Below are positions 7,912 to 15,970 of a stretch of DNA of 64,000 nucleotides, piece after piece. The stretch is from Nostocoides sp. F2B08 (lineage in GTDB: Bacteria > Actinomycetota > Actinomycetes > Actinomycetales > Dermatophilaceae): positions 124,001 through 188,000 of the forward strand of contig NZ_WESE01000001.1 of the NCBI RefSeq assembly GCF_009184895.1, read 5' to 3'. Below the pieces are notes generated by a model. It did no database searches. It saw only the letters and a list, made by a program, of their open reading frames with translations, and was not told the origin of the DNA. The translations under genes were made by a program, and so were the position numbers. Within the stretch, counting starts at the first letter, position 1. Each line of letters opens with the position of its first letter.

Positions 7912-10161
7912 TCATCCGCGCTCCAGGAACGCGGCCTTGTCCTCGTCGGCCAGCCGCTGCACGGCCGATGAGAGGTGAGGGTGCGCCGCCAGCTCGGGAT
8001 CGGCCTCGACCAGCCGCACGGCGTCCTCGCGAGCCGCGACGATGATGTCCTCGTCGTCGATCACCCCGAGGAAGCTCAGCGATGACCGTCCTCCGCTCTG
8101 CGCGGCGCCGAGGACGTCGCCCTCTCGGCGCTGACGGAGGTCGAGGCGGGCGAGCTCGAACCCGTCCGTGCTCGCGGCCACCGCGTGGAGCCGGTCGAGC
8201 GCCGGCTCGGCGTCGGTCGCGGTCATGAGCAGGCACAGCCCCGGCTCACTCCCGCGACCGACTCGGCCGCGCAGCTGGTGCAGCTGAGAGATGCCGAAGC
8301 GGTCCGCGTCCATGACAACCATGACCGTCGCGTTCGCCACGTCGACGCCCACCTCGATGACGGTCGTGGCGACCAGGACGTCCACCTCACCGGAGGCGAA
8401 GTCCCGCATGGCCCGGTCCTTCTCCTCCGGTGTCATCCGTCCGTGCAGCATCGCGATCCTGACCCCTGCAAGTGCCGGGTGTTCGACGAGGAGGGTGTGC
8501 ACCGCATACACGCTGGCGGACGCCGAGGCCGCATCGTCCACCGGCCCCGAGCCGTCCGAGTCCTCGACCGCCCAGTCTCCTCCCCCATCGACCTCGTCGG
8601 CCGGTGCACCGGCGCGCTCGTCCGGGTCGCCGATCCGGGGACACACGACGTAGGCCTGGCGTCCCGCCCGCACCTCCTCGGCCAGCCGCATCCACGTCCG
8701 CTCGACCCAGGCGGGCTTGGAGGCCTCGACCACGTGCGACGTGATCGGGACACGTCCGGCAGGCAGCTCGCGCAGGGTCGAGGTCTCCATGTCGCCGAAC
8801 ACGGTCATGGCGACCGTGCGAGGGATCGGGGTGGCGGTCATGACGAGGACATGCGGCGGATGAGCGCCCTTGGCCCGGAGGGCATCGCGCTGCTCGACCC
8901 CGAACCGGTGCTGCTCGTCGACGACGACGAGGGCCAGGTCGTCGAACTCGACGCCCTCCTGGATGAGCGCGTGTGTGCCCACGACGATCCCGGCCGACCC
9001 GGTCGCGATATCAGACAGCGCCCGGCGCCTCGCCGCGGATCCGAGGCTCCCGGTGAGCAGCACGACCCGGGTGCCGACGTCCGGGCCGGCGCCGACCCCG
9101 TCCTCGAAGGAGAGCAGCCCACCGTCGGCGAGGTCGCCCATCAGCGCCGTGATCGACCGGTGGTGCTGCTGGGCGAGGACCTCGGTCGGGGCAAGGAGCG
9201 CCGCCTGCCCGCCGGCATCGACCGCCGCGAGCATGGCGCGCAGCGCGACCACGGTCTTCCCCGAGCCCACTTCGCCCTGGAGCAGCCGGTGCATCGGCGT
9301 CTCCCGCGCCATCTCGGACGCGAGCAACGCGGCCACCTCCTGTTGGCCGTTCGTCAGCTCGAAGGGCAGTCGGGCGTCGAAGGCGGCCAGGACGCCGTCC
9401 GCGACCGGTCTGCGGGAGATGGTGCGGTCCCGGGCCTGGTCCGCGCGACGGCGGGCCAGGGCGACCTGGAGGACGAACGCCTCCTCGAACCGCAGCCGGT
9501 CCATCGCGGCGGCGATGTCGGCACGTGACCTCGGACGGTGCACCACCCGGAACGCCTGGAGCCGGGTCATCAGGCCGTGCCGCTCGCGGACCTCGACCGG
9601 CACGGGGTCGTTCAGGCTCTCGATCTGGTCGAGGACGACGCGAACCGCGATGATCACCGACGAGTTCCGCAGCCGATCGACGTGGGTGTATAGCGGCAGG
9701 AGACCCGGCTCGTCGTCGGCGCGCTGCTCAGCGACGATCTCGACATCGGGGGAGGTCAGCTGAAGCCTGCCGTTGAACGTCGTGACCTTGCCCGTCCAGA
9801 CCGCACGCACGCCTGGCATGAGGGTGCGCTCGCGGCCGTAGGTGCCGAAGAAGGTCACCGGCATGGAGGTGCCGCCGTCGCTGATGGTCACCCGCATGAT
9901 CGCGTTGCGTCCCACGGCCTTGCGGCGACGGTCTCGCGGAAAGATCTCCACCGCGGTGACGTCGGCGACGGCGACCAGGTGCTCGCCCTCACGGGCCGCC
10001 GAGAGGTCGGACTCGTAGTCGACGTACCGTCTGGGGAGCCACGCGAGCAGGTCGCCGACCGTCTCGATACCTCGGGCGCGCAGCCGCGCGGCCGGGTGGT
10101 CGCCGATGAGCGGCCGCAGACGCGTCGCCTCCGTGACCGACGGCATAGGCTCGACACTCAC
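7912..10161 (-). CDS. recG: ATP-dependent DNA helicase RecG
   Basis: Branch-migration helicase that processes stalled replication forks and Holliday junctions. 749 residues: an N-terminal wedge/OB domain (about 1-200), helicase motif I LQGEVGSGKTVVALRAM around residue 300, the DEQH box in VVVDEQHRFGVEQR, motif III MTATPIPRT and a C-terminal helicase domain with VATTVIEVGVDVANATVMVV and QLHQLRGRVGRG. A Gly/Asp/Ser-rich insertion near residue 500 is poorly conserved. The start is a GTG at 10161, with an ATG five codons later as an alternative. The stop overlaps an ATG at 7915 (ATGA), suggesting that recG and rsmD were originally coupled before the repeat expansion. Confidence 0.95.
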   Translation of the reverse strand: MSVEPMPSVTEATRLRPLIGDHPAARLRARGIETVGDLLAWLPRRYVDYESDLSAAREGEHLVAVADVTAVEIFPRDRRRKAVGRNAIMRVTISDGGTSMPVTFFGTYGRERTLMPGVRAVWTGKVTTFNGRLQLTSPDVEIVAEQRADDEPGLLPLYTHVDRLRNSSVIIAVRVVLDQIESLNDPVPVEVRERHGLMTRLQAFRVVHRPRSRADIAAAMDRLRFEEAFVLQVALARRRADQARDRTISRRPVADGVLAAFDARLPFELTNGQQEVAALLASEMARETPMHRLLQGEVGSGKTVVALRAMLAAVDAGGQAALLAPTEVLAQQHHRSITALMGDLADGGLLSFEDGVGAGPDVGTRVVLLTGSLGSAARRRALSDIATGSAGIVVGTHALIQEGVEFDDLALVVVDEQHRFGVEQRDALRAKGAHPPHVLVMTATPIPRTVAMTVFGDMETSTLRELPAGRVPITSHVVEASKPAWVERTWMRLAEEVRAGRQAYVVCPRIGDPDERAGAPADEVDGGGDWAVEDSDGSGPVDDAASASASVYAVHTLLVEHPALAGVRIAMLHGRMTPEEKDRAMRDFASGEVDVLVATTVIEVGVDVANATVMVVMDADRFGISQLHQLRGRVGRGSEPGLCLLMTATDAEPALDRLHAVAASTDGFELARLDLRQRREGDVLGAAQSGGRSSLSFLGVIDDEDIIVAAREDAVRLVEADPELAAHPHLSSAVQRLADEDKAAFLERG

Positions 10162-10212
10162 CCCCTCATCTCACCATCTGCAGCGGACACCCGTCGGTGC
10201 GCGACGCGCGAT

Positions 10213-10242
10213 TTGGGGACCCGTCGCCGCCTCGGCTACGAT
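10213..10242 (+). promoter_or_regulatory. Probable rpmB promoter
   Basis: TTGGGG at 10213-10218 and TACGAT at 10237-10242 are separated by 18 bp, a plausible primary-sigma promoter reading toward rpmB. The same -35 hexamer occurs in the tRNA promoter at 21519-21547. A transcript starting near 10249 would have a leader of about 115 bases. Confidence 0.5.
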
Positions 10243-10284
10243 TGTGCGGTTGCCTGGGCGGCTCCTCGCCGCCGGCACGAAGAC

Positions 10285-10319
10285 GTCTCAAGCATGACTT
10301 CTGTCTCAAGCATGACTTC
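10285..10319 (+). repeat. 17-bp direct repeat in the rpmB leader
   Basis: GTCTCAAGCATGACTTC is present twice in direct succession (10285-10301 and 10303-10319; period 18). It lies between the putative promoter and the ribosome binding site of rpmB, so it would be transcribed. It looks like a recent local duplication; no protein-binding role can be assigned. Confidence 0.85.
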
Positions 10320-10363
10320 GGACTCACCATCTGTTCCATACCCGTTCACTCAAGGAGATCCCC

Positions 10364-10558
10364 GTGGCTGCCACCTGCGACGTCTGCGGCAAGGGCCCGA
10401 GCTTCGGCCACAACATCTCGCACTCGCACCGCCGGACGAAGCGCCGCTGGAACCCCAACATCCAGCGGGTCCGGGCCATGGTGGGCACGTCGGGCAAGAC
10501 CCCGAAGCGGCTCAACGTGTGCACCTCCTGCCTCAAGGCCGGCAAGGTCACCCGCTGA
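10364..10558 (+). CDS. rpmB: 50S ribosomal protein L28
   Basis: 64-residue ribosomal protein of the zinc-binding type: CDVCGKGPSFGHNISHSHRR at the N terminus and CTSCLKAGKV at the C terminus supply four cysteines. GTG start with a strong AAGGAGAT ribosome binding site. It is a single-gene unit bounded by its own promoter and a strong terminator, divergent from recG. In many actinobacteria a DAK-type gene separates rpmB from recG; none is present here. Confidence 0.96.
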   Translation: MAATCDVCGKGPSFGHNISHSHRRTKRRWNPNIQRVRAMVGTSGKTPKRLNVCTSCLKAGKVTR

Positions 10559-10595
10559 CCTGAGCGGTCGCGCCGGGCTGGACCCGGCGCTCCGG

Positions 10596-10631
10596 CAGCC
10601 GATCACCCACCGGGGTGGTCGGCTGTTTCTT
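10596..10631 (+). terminator. Rho-independent terminator after rpmB
   Basis: A 13-bp stem (CAGCCGATCACCC at 10596-10608 with GGGTGGTCGGCTG at 10613-10625, one G-T pair) closes on a 4-base loop and is followed by TTTCTT. It lies between convergent rpmB and thiL and should stop transcription from rpmB. Confidence 0.9.
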
Positions 10632-10644
10632 GTGCGCGGGCGCG

Positions 10645-11673
10645 TCACTCCCCGATCGCTTCGAAGTGGTCCCAACCGATGACCTCGACGGGTGCACCGT
10701 CGAGAGTGACGGCAGCCTCGCCGGCCCGGACCGAGCCGATCACGTGCCACCGCCCGCGGGAGGTATGCGGTGGTCCGCTGTCGCGGGGAAAGGTCGCCAG
10801 GAGCGAGTGCTCCTCCCCGCCGCCGAGGATGTGGCGCCACGCCTCGCCGCTCGGGTACACGGGGCGGAGAGCCGAGACGAACGTCTCGTCGAGAACCCGT
10901 CGGTCGAGGTCGAGAACGACTCCGCTGGCCCGTGCGACCCGTGCGGCGTCGCGGACAAGCCCGTCGGAGAGGTCGATCATGCCCGTGGCCCCCGCGTCGG
11001 CCGCCTCGGGGCCGGCTTCCCACGGCGGACGCGGTCGTCGATGGTATGCGCGCCATCGGGAAATTGCCGGGTGGTCCTCCACGCCCTGCTCGAAGGAGCC
11101 GAGCCCGGCGCTGGACCAACCGAGTGTGCCGCAGACCGCGAGGACGTCGCCCGGTCGAGCTCCGGAGCGCAGCACCGGCGTCCGACCCTGCAGATCCCCC
11201 CACATGGTCAGTGAGACCTGCAGCGTGCCCTCCGGGGCCGACGAGAGGTCGCCTCCCACAATCGTCACGGAGGCCAGAGCGCACCACTCGCCCAGACCCG
11301 CGGCGAACCGCTCGACCCAGGTCGCGGGGGTCGACGGGTCGGCCGTGACGGTCAGCAGCGCCGCGGTCGCCACCCCGCCCATCGCCGAGATGTCCGAGAT
11401 GTTCTGAGCGCCGAGCTTGTGCGCGACGTCCTCGGGTTCGGACCAGTCGTCTCGCCAGTCCCGCTGTCGGATCATCGAGTCGGTCGTGACGACGAGCGGG
11501 TTCGGCGCAGCGACGACGGCCGCGTCGTCGCCGGGCCCCACGATCACGGGGCTCGAGTCCGCACCTGCGGTCGGTCGACCGGACCGGAGCAACGGCAGGA
11601 TTCTGGCGAGGATCGCGTCCTCGCCGAGACCCGCCAACGGGGTCACGGGATCGACCGGATCGGATGCACTCAC
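10645..11673 (-). CDS. thiL: Thiamine-monophosphate kinase
   Basis: Final step of thiamine diphosphate synthesis: phosphorylates thiamine monophosphate with ATP. 342 residues with family motifs GEDAILARILPLL at the N terminus, VGPGDDAAVV (metal/ATP site), VVTTDSM, HKLGAQNISDISAMGG, VGGDLSSAP and MIDLSDGLVRDA. The GTG at 11673 is chosen because it has a GAGGAAA ribosome binding site and matches the family N terminus; an upstream ATG would add about 30 unrelated residues. No THI riboswitch is visible upstream. It is divergent from the RAM protein gene. Confidence 0.94.
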   Translation of the reverse strand: MSASDPVDPVTPLAGLGEDAILARILPLLRSGRPTAGADSSPVIVGPGDDAAVVAAPNPLVVTTDSMIRQRDWRDDWSEPEDVAHKLGAQNISDISAMGGVATAALLTVTADPSTPATWVERFAAGLGEWCALASVTIVGGDLSSAPEGTLQVSLTMWGDLQGRTPVLRSGARPGDVLAVCGTLGWSSAGLGSFEQGVEDHPAISRWRAYHRRPRPPWEAGPEAADAGATGMIDLSDGLVRDAARVARASGVVLDLDRRVLDETFVSALRPVYPSGEAWRHILGGGEEHSLLATFPRDSGPPHTSRGRWHVIGSVRAGEAAVTLDGAPVEVIGWDHFEAIGE

Positions 11674-11805
11674 GTTTTCCTCATCTGTTTCCTCGCCCGC
11701 CGGTGAACGATGGCCACGAAGCACGGTAGCGTCTACGCCAGGCACCGGCGCCCACCGCCGGGTCACGTCACACGTCAGGTACTCGAAGTCGCGGAGGGTT
11801 CATCC

Positions 11806-12039
11806 ATGGTCCAGGCCTACATCCTGATCCAGACCGAGGTCGGCAAGGCAGCCTCGGTGGCGGAGGCGATCCGCCAGATCGACGGCGTCGCCCTGGCCGA
11901 GGACCTCACCGGCCCCTACGACTGCATCGCCAGGGTGGAGTCGGACAACGTCGACGACCTCGGCAAGCTCGTGATCGCCAAGATCCAGGACGTCGACGGC
12001 ATCACCCGCACGCAGACGTGCATCGTCGTCCACGTCTGA
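11806..12039 (+). CDS. Stand-alone Lrp/AsnC ligand-binding (RAM) domain protein
   Basis: 77-residue protein consisting only of the amino-acid-binding RAM domain of Lrp/AsnC regulators (QAYILIQTEVGKAASVAEAI at the start, GPYDCIARVESDNVDDLGKLV, ending in ITRTQTCIVVHV), with no helix-turn-helix. Such proteins form ferredoxin-like multimers and may sense amino acids or modulate full-length Lrp proteins. The start ATG at 11806 has a CGGAGGG ribosome binding site ten bases upstream; longer ORFs lack homology. The 3' end overlaps the DUF3515 gene by 22 bp. Confidence 0.88.
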   Translation: MVQAYILIQTEVGKAASVAEAIRQIDGVALAEDLTGPYDCIARVESDNVDDLGKLVIAKIQDVDGITRTQTCIVVHV

Positions 12040-12506
12040 CGCCGCGCCGCTCTCGCCGCCCCACACCGCTCGCGTCGGCCCGCGCTGCCCTCCTCGCAGC
12101 CCCTCTGCTCGTCCTGACCGCCTGCTCCACGGCCGTCGAGGTCGCGCCGCCGGATCTCGCCGCAGACCCCGCGTGCGCGTCCGTCGCCTGGCCTCAGACC
12201 GTGTCCGGCCTCGAGCGCGCGGCGACCGACCCGGAGGGATCCTGGGTCGCGGCCTGGGGCGACCCCGCCGTCATCGCGCGCTGCGGACTTCCCGCACTCG
12301 AGCCGACGACGTTCGACTGCGTGGACGTCGACGGGACGGACTGGGTCGTCCGCGAGCTGTCCGACGGAACGGCCATGAGCACCTACGGCACCGACCCGGC
12401 GATCGAGGTGCTCGTCCCGTCCGAGTACGGTCCGGGACCCCTTCTGCTGCCTGCGTTCACTGCGGTCGCCGAGCAGCTCCCGCCCAACGGACGCACGTGC
12501 GAGTGA
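12018..12506 (+). CDS. DUF3515 family lipoprotein
   Basis: 162-residue predicted lipoprotein of unknown function, family DUF3515. The N terminus is strongly basic (MHRRPRLTPRRSRR) followed by a hydrophobic core and the lipobox LTAC, so Cys36 should be lipidated and the protein anchored outside the membrane. The mature part has conserved Cys residues (CASVAWP, RCGLP, FDCVDVDG, RTCE) that could form disulfides, and TDWVVREL. GTG 12018 is the only reasonable start in frame; the gene overlaps the RAM gene, indicating co-translation. Position next to ddl and thiL is typical of actinobacteria. Confidence 0.85.
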   Translation: MHRRPRLTPRRSRRPTPLASARAALLAAPLLVLTACSTAVEVAPPDLAADPACASVAWPQTVSGLERAATDPEGSWVAAWGDPAVIARCGLPALEPTTFDCVDVDGTDWVVRELSDGTAMSTYGTDPAIEVLVPSEYGPGPLLLPAFTAVAEQLPPNGRTCE

Positions 12507-12540
12507 GGCCCGCCGGCGGACCCGGGTGCGCCGACGTCTC

Positions 12541-13728
12541 CTAGCGCAGCCCCATCCGACGCTGCATCGCCAGCTCGATGAGCTCGTCGATGAGCTCGGC
12601 ATATCCGATACCGGTGGCGGCCCACATCCGGGGGAACATCGAGGTCGGCGTGAACCCGGGCATGGTGTTGACCTCGTTGAGGATCACCTCGCCGCCGTCG
12701 GTATAGAAGAAGTCGACCCTCGCCAGACCCTCGCAGCCGGCTGCATCGAAAGCCTCCGCCGCATACCGCCTGATCAGGTCGGAGACCTCCTCGGGCACGT
12801 CGGCGGGAGTGGTGAGCTCGACATCGTCCGCCGCGATGTACTTCGCCTCGAAGTCGTAGAACTCGTGGTTCGCCACGACCCTGGCCTCGCCGACGACACT
12901 CGTGCGCGGCGCGGTGTCGCCGTGGCCCTCGAGAACCCCGCACTCGATCTCACGGCCGCTGATGGCCCCCTCGACGATGACCTTCGGATCGTGCTCCCGA
13001 GCGAGCTCGACGGCCTGCTCCAGCTCATCCGGGCCGTTGACCTTGGAGATGCCCATCGACGAGCCCGCCCTCGCCGGTTTGACGAACACCGGCCACCCGA
13101 GGGAGGCCACGGCGTCCAGGCAGCGGGACCGATCGCGACGCCAGGCCTTGTCGGTGACGACGGTGTAGGGGCCGATCGGCAGGCCAGCCCCCGCGAGCAC
13201 GACCTTCATCAGATGCTTGTCCATCATCGCGGCTGATGCCGCGACGCCCGACCCGACGTAGCGGATATCGGCGAGGTCGAACAGCCCCTGGATCGTGCCG
13301 TCCTCGCCGAAGGGTCCGTGGAGCAGCGGGAACACGACGTCCACCTCGCCGAGGTCACGGGGCAGCTCGCCCGGCTCGACCACGATGAGGGTCCGATCGT
13401 CGGTGCTCGTCGGCACGAGGACATGCGGCGCGTCCCGGTCGACCCGGGGTGTCTGGGACGCGGTCAGCCGCAACGGCTCTGGATCGTCGGCCACCGTGAC
13501 CCAGCGACCGTCGGGCGCGATGCCGATCGGCACGACGTCGTAGGCCTGTCGGTCGATGGCGCTGAGGAAGCTCGCGGCAGTCGAACAGGACACGGCGTGC
13601 TCACTCGAGCGGCCTCCGAACACGACGGCGACCCGGATCCGGCGCGGACGTGCCCGGTCGGGGTCGGGGTCGTTCATCGGGCCGGGGCCACGGGAGGCGT
13701 CGGCGACGGGCGCGGCTGGCTCGGACAT
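12541..13728 (-). CDS. ddl: D-alanine--D-alanine ligase
   Basis: Makes the D-Ala-D-Ala dipeptide of peptidoglycan; ATP-grasp enzyme of the cytoplasm. 395 residues: VAVVFGGRSSEHAVSCSTA at the N terminus, VFPLLHGPFGEDGTIQGL, MDKHLMKVVL, VFVKPARAGSSMGISKV (ATP-binding loop), IECGVLEG, and the Mg-binding C terminus ARVDFFY with VILNEVNTMPGFTPTSMFP. The first 30 residues are Pro/Asp-rich and not conserved; ATG 13677 is an alternative start. TAGGCT at 13737-13742 lies eight bases before ATG 13728, favouring a leaderless message from that codon. Confidence 0.95.
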   Translation of the reverse strand: MSEPAAPVADASRGPGPMNDPDPDRARPRRIRVAVVFGGRSSEHAVSCSTAASFLSAIDRQAYDVVPIGIAPDGRWVTVADDPEPLRLTASQTPRVDRDAPHVLVPTSTDDRTLIVVEPGELPRDLGEVDVVFPLLHGPFGEDGTIQGLFDLADIRYVGSGVAASAAMMDKHLMKVVLAGAGLPIGPYTVVTDKAWRRDRSRCLDAVASLGWPVFVKPARAGSSMGISKVNGPDELEQAVELAREHDPKVIVEGAISGREIECGVLEGHGDTAPRTSVVGEARVVANHEFYDFEAKYIAADDVELTTPADVPEEVSDLIRRYAAEAFDAAGCEGLARVDFFYTDGGEVILNEVNTMPGFTPTSMFPRMWAATGIGYAELIDELIELAMQRRMGLR

Positions 13729-13736
13729 CGTCCCCG

Positions 13737-13758
13737 AGCCTAACCGCTCTCCTAGGCT
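13737..13758. promoter_or_regulatory. Paired divergent -10 elements for ddl and the PLP lyase
   Basis: TAGGCT on the minus strand (13742-13737) is eight bases before the ddl ATG, and TAGGCT on the plus strand (13753-13758) is six bases before the GTG of the PLP enzyme gene. Neither gene has a ribosome binding site. Only ten bases separate the two hexamers, so the promoters should compete or share DNA contacts. Confidence 0.55.
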
Positions 13759-13764
13759 GGAGCG

Positions 13765-14907
13765 GTGCACGACGAACCCGATCACTCACCGACGTCCTCC
13801 ACCGACGCCGCCCCCCGGCATGGTTCCGACCAATGGCTGGACGGCCTGTCGCCGGCGACCCGAGTCGTGGCCGGGGGACGCGAGCCTCGGGTGCCTGGCG
13901 GCTCGGTGGGATCGCCGCTGGTGCACACCTCGACCTACCACGCCGACGGCGACGTCGTGTACGCCCGGTCCGGCAACCCGACCTGGACGGCCTTCGAGGC
14001 TACCCTCGGATCGCTGGAGGGCGGCCTGGCGACCGCTTTCGCCAGTGGGCTCGCGGCAGTCGATGCGGTCCTCTCCCTCGTTCCGCTCGGTGGCGTCGTC
14101 GTGGCGCCGGCCAGCGCATACAACGGTGTCGTCGGCACCCTCGACCACCGTGCGGTCAGGGGCGAGCTGACCGTCCGCTATGTCGACGTCACCGACACTG
14201 CGGCCGTCTCCGCGGCCTGCGAGGGCGCTGATCTGCTGTGGCTGGAGAGCCCGACGAACCCGCTGCTCGAGGTCGCGGACCTGCCCGCCCTGACCCGGTC
14301 CGGGCACCGAGCGGGTGCACTCGTCGCCTGCGACAACACCTTCGCCACACCGATCCTCCAGCGACCGCTCGAGGACGGGGTCGACGTCGTCGTGCACTCG
14401 GTGACCAAGTACCTCGCCGGACACAGCGACGTGATCCTCGGGGCATGCGTCACCGGGACCGGTGACACGGCCGCCGACCTCACCGAGCGCCTCCGGGTCC
14501 ACCGGACCCTGCGGGGGGCGATTCCCGGGCCGGCCGAGACCTGGCTCGCGCTCCGCGGTATGCGAACGCTGGCTCTGCGGGTGGAGCGCGCCGCCGCGAC
14601 GGCCGCCTTCCTCGCCGGTCGCCTCCGAGATCATCCTGCGGTCGAGCGGGTGCGGTACCCGGGCTGGGGGGCGATGGTCTCGATCGAGATCGCCGGAGGG
14701 CCGGAGGCGGCCGACCGCGTGTGCGGCGCCACGGACCTGTGGGTCCACTCGACCAGCCTCGGCGGGGTCGAGAGCCAACTGGAGCGTCGCCGCAGGATCC
14801 CGCTCGAGCCGACGACGACGCCGGAGAACCTCATCCGTCTGTCGGTCGGCATCGAGGACCCTGTCGACCTGTGGTCGGACCTGAGCCGCGCACTCGATCT
14901 CGCCTGA
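13765..14907 (+). CDS. Cys/Met metabolism PLP-dependent enzyme (cystathionine gamma-lyase/synthase type)
   Basis: 380-residue fold-type I PLP enzyme of the transsulfuration family. Visible landmarks: YARSGNPTWTAFEATLGSLE (substrate/PLP loop), ATAFASGLAAVDAVLSL, LLWLESPTNPLLEVADLPAL, ACDNTFATPILQRPLEDG and the Schiff-base lysine in VVVHSVTKYLAGHSDVILG; the C terminus has TSLGGVESQLERR and IRLSVGIED. Beta- versus gamma-elimination or replacement cannot be decided from sequence; cystathionine gamma-synthase/lyase or a related lyase are the candidates. Start GTG 13765 lies six bases after a TAGGCT -10, consistent with leaderless expression. No sulfur-metabolism neighbours are present. Confidence 0.85.
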   Translation: MHDEPDHSPTSSTDAAPRHGSDQWLDGLSPATRVVAGGREPRVPGGSVGSPLVHTSTYHADGDVVYARSGNPTWTAFEATLGSLEGGLATAFASGLAAVDAVLSLVPLGGVVVAPASAYNGVVGTLDHRAVRGELTVRYVDVTDTAAVSAACEGADLLWLESPTNPLLEVADLPALTRSGHRAGALVACDNTFATPILQRPLEDGVDVVVHSVTKYLAGHSDVILGACVTGTGDTAADLTERLRVHRTLRGAIPGPAETWLALRGMRTLALRVERAAATAAFLAGRLRDHPAVERVRYPGWGAMVSIEIAGGPEAADRVCGATDLWVHSTSLGGVESQLERRRRIPLEPTTTPENLIRLSVGIEDPVDLWSDLSRALDLA

Positions 14908-14954
14908 GTGTCACCCGGATGTGACAGACCTGTGGTCGGACCTGAGCTGCGCAC
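14866..14954 (+). repeat. 28-bp repeat duplicating the 3' end of the PLP gene
   Basis: A 28-bp segment encoding DLWSDLSRA near the C terminus (14866-14893) recurs with one mismatch at 14927-14954, 61 bp downstream and outside the gene. It resembles the rsmD repeat in unit length (61 versus 62 bp) but has only two copies and a different sequence. Likely a local duplication. Confidence 0.85.
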
Positions 14955-14968
14955 GGCTCAGTGCCGGA

Positions 14969-15970
14969 TCAGTGGCGGACCTCTCGACCCCGCTCGCGAG
15001 CCATCAGGGCCTGGCCGACGCTCAGGGCGTCGTGTCCCTCGTGCACCACGAGGTTGACCTGCTCGATGATGGGCACGTCGACGCCGTGCTCGTGCGCGAG
15101 CTGGAGGATCGAGGCGCACGACTTGACGCCCTCGGCGGTCTGCCGGGTCCGGGAGACGACCTCCTCGACCGTGAAACCCTGACCCAGCTGGACACCGAAG
15201 GTGTGGTTGCGGGACAGCGGCGACATGCAGGTCGCGATGAGGTCGCCCACCCCGGCCAGCCCGGCGAAGGTCATCGGGTCACCCCCGAGCCGGACGCCGA
15301 GACGGGTGGTCTCGGCCAGTCCACGGGTGATGATCGAGGCCTTGGTGTTGTCGCCCATGCCCAGGCCCTCGGCCATGCCGACGGCGAGCGCGATGACGTT
15401 CTTGGTCGCTCCGCCGAGCTCGGCGCCGACGACGTCCTCGTGGGTGTATGGGCGGAAGTAGGGCGTGTGGCACGCGGCTGCGACGAGGTCTGCGGTGTCG
15501 TGGTCGATGCAGGCGACGACACTCGCGGCCGGCTGCCGCGCGACGATCTCACGCGCGAGGTTGGGCCCGCTGACCACGGCGACCCGTTCCGGCGCGACCG
15601 CGCCCGCCTCGACGATCACCTCGCTCATGCGCATGGTGGTGCCGAGCTCGACGCCCTTCATGAGGGAGACGACCGCCGCCCCGTGCGGGATCGCCGAGCC
15701 CCAGTCTGCGAGGTTGTCCCGAAGGGACTGGCTCGGGACGGCAAGGACGACGATCTCGGCGCCGGAGGTGACCTCCTCGGGGTCGCTCGAGGCGGTGATG
15801 CCCCGAGGCAGGGGTACCCCCGGCAGGTAGTCGGTATTGACTCCGGCGTTGATCTGCTCGACGGCGTCCTGACGCCGCCCCCACATCCGCACCGTGCTGC
15901 CGGCGTCCGCGAGGACGCACGCGAACGCGGTCCCCCAGCTTCCCGTCCCGAACACCGCCACCTGCGTCAT
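14969..15970 (-). CDS. gpsA: Glycerol-3-phosphate dehydrogenase [NAD(P)+]
   Basis: Reduces dihydroxyacetone phosphate to sn-glycerol-3-phosphate for phospholipid synthesis. 333 residues: N-terminal Rossmann motif VAVFGTGSWGTAFACVLAD, VVSLMKGVE, VVSGPNLAREI, GAELGGATKNVIALAVGMAE with the catalytic Lys, and AGVGDLIATCMSPLSRNH. ATG 15970 overlaps the plsC stop by four bases, so the two glycerolipid genes are translationally coupled. Confidence 0.95.
   Translation of the reverse strand: MTQVAVFGTGSWGTAFACVLADAGSTVRMWGRRQDAVEQINAGVNTDYLPGVPLPRGITASSDPEEVTSGAEIVVLAVPSQSLRDNLADWGSAIPHGAAVVSLMKGVELGTTMRMSEVIVEAGAVAPERVAVVSGPNLAREIVARQPAASVVACIDHDTADLVAAACHTPYFRPYTHEDVVGAELGGATKNVIALAVGMAEGLGMGDNTKASIITRGLAETTRLGVRLGGDPMTFAGLAGVGDLIATCMSPLSRNHTFGVQLGQGFTVEEVVSRTRQTAEGVKSCASILQLAHEHGVDVPIIEQVNLVVHEGHDALSVGQALMARERGREVRH

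Noticed and set aside
11674-11805. Thiamine (THI) riboswitch upstream of thiL
   Set aside because: No CTGAGA...ACCTGA-type core is present, and the gene has a simple ribosome binding site.
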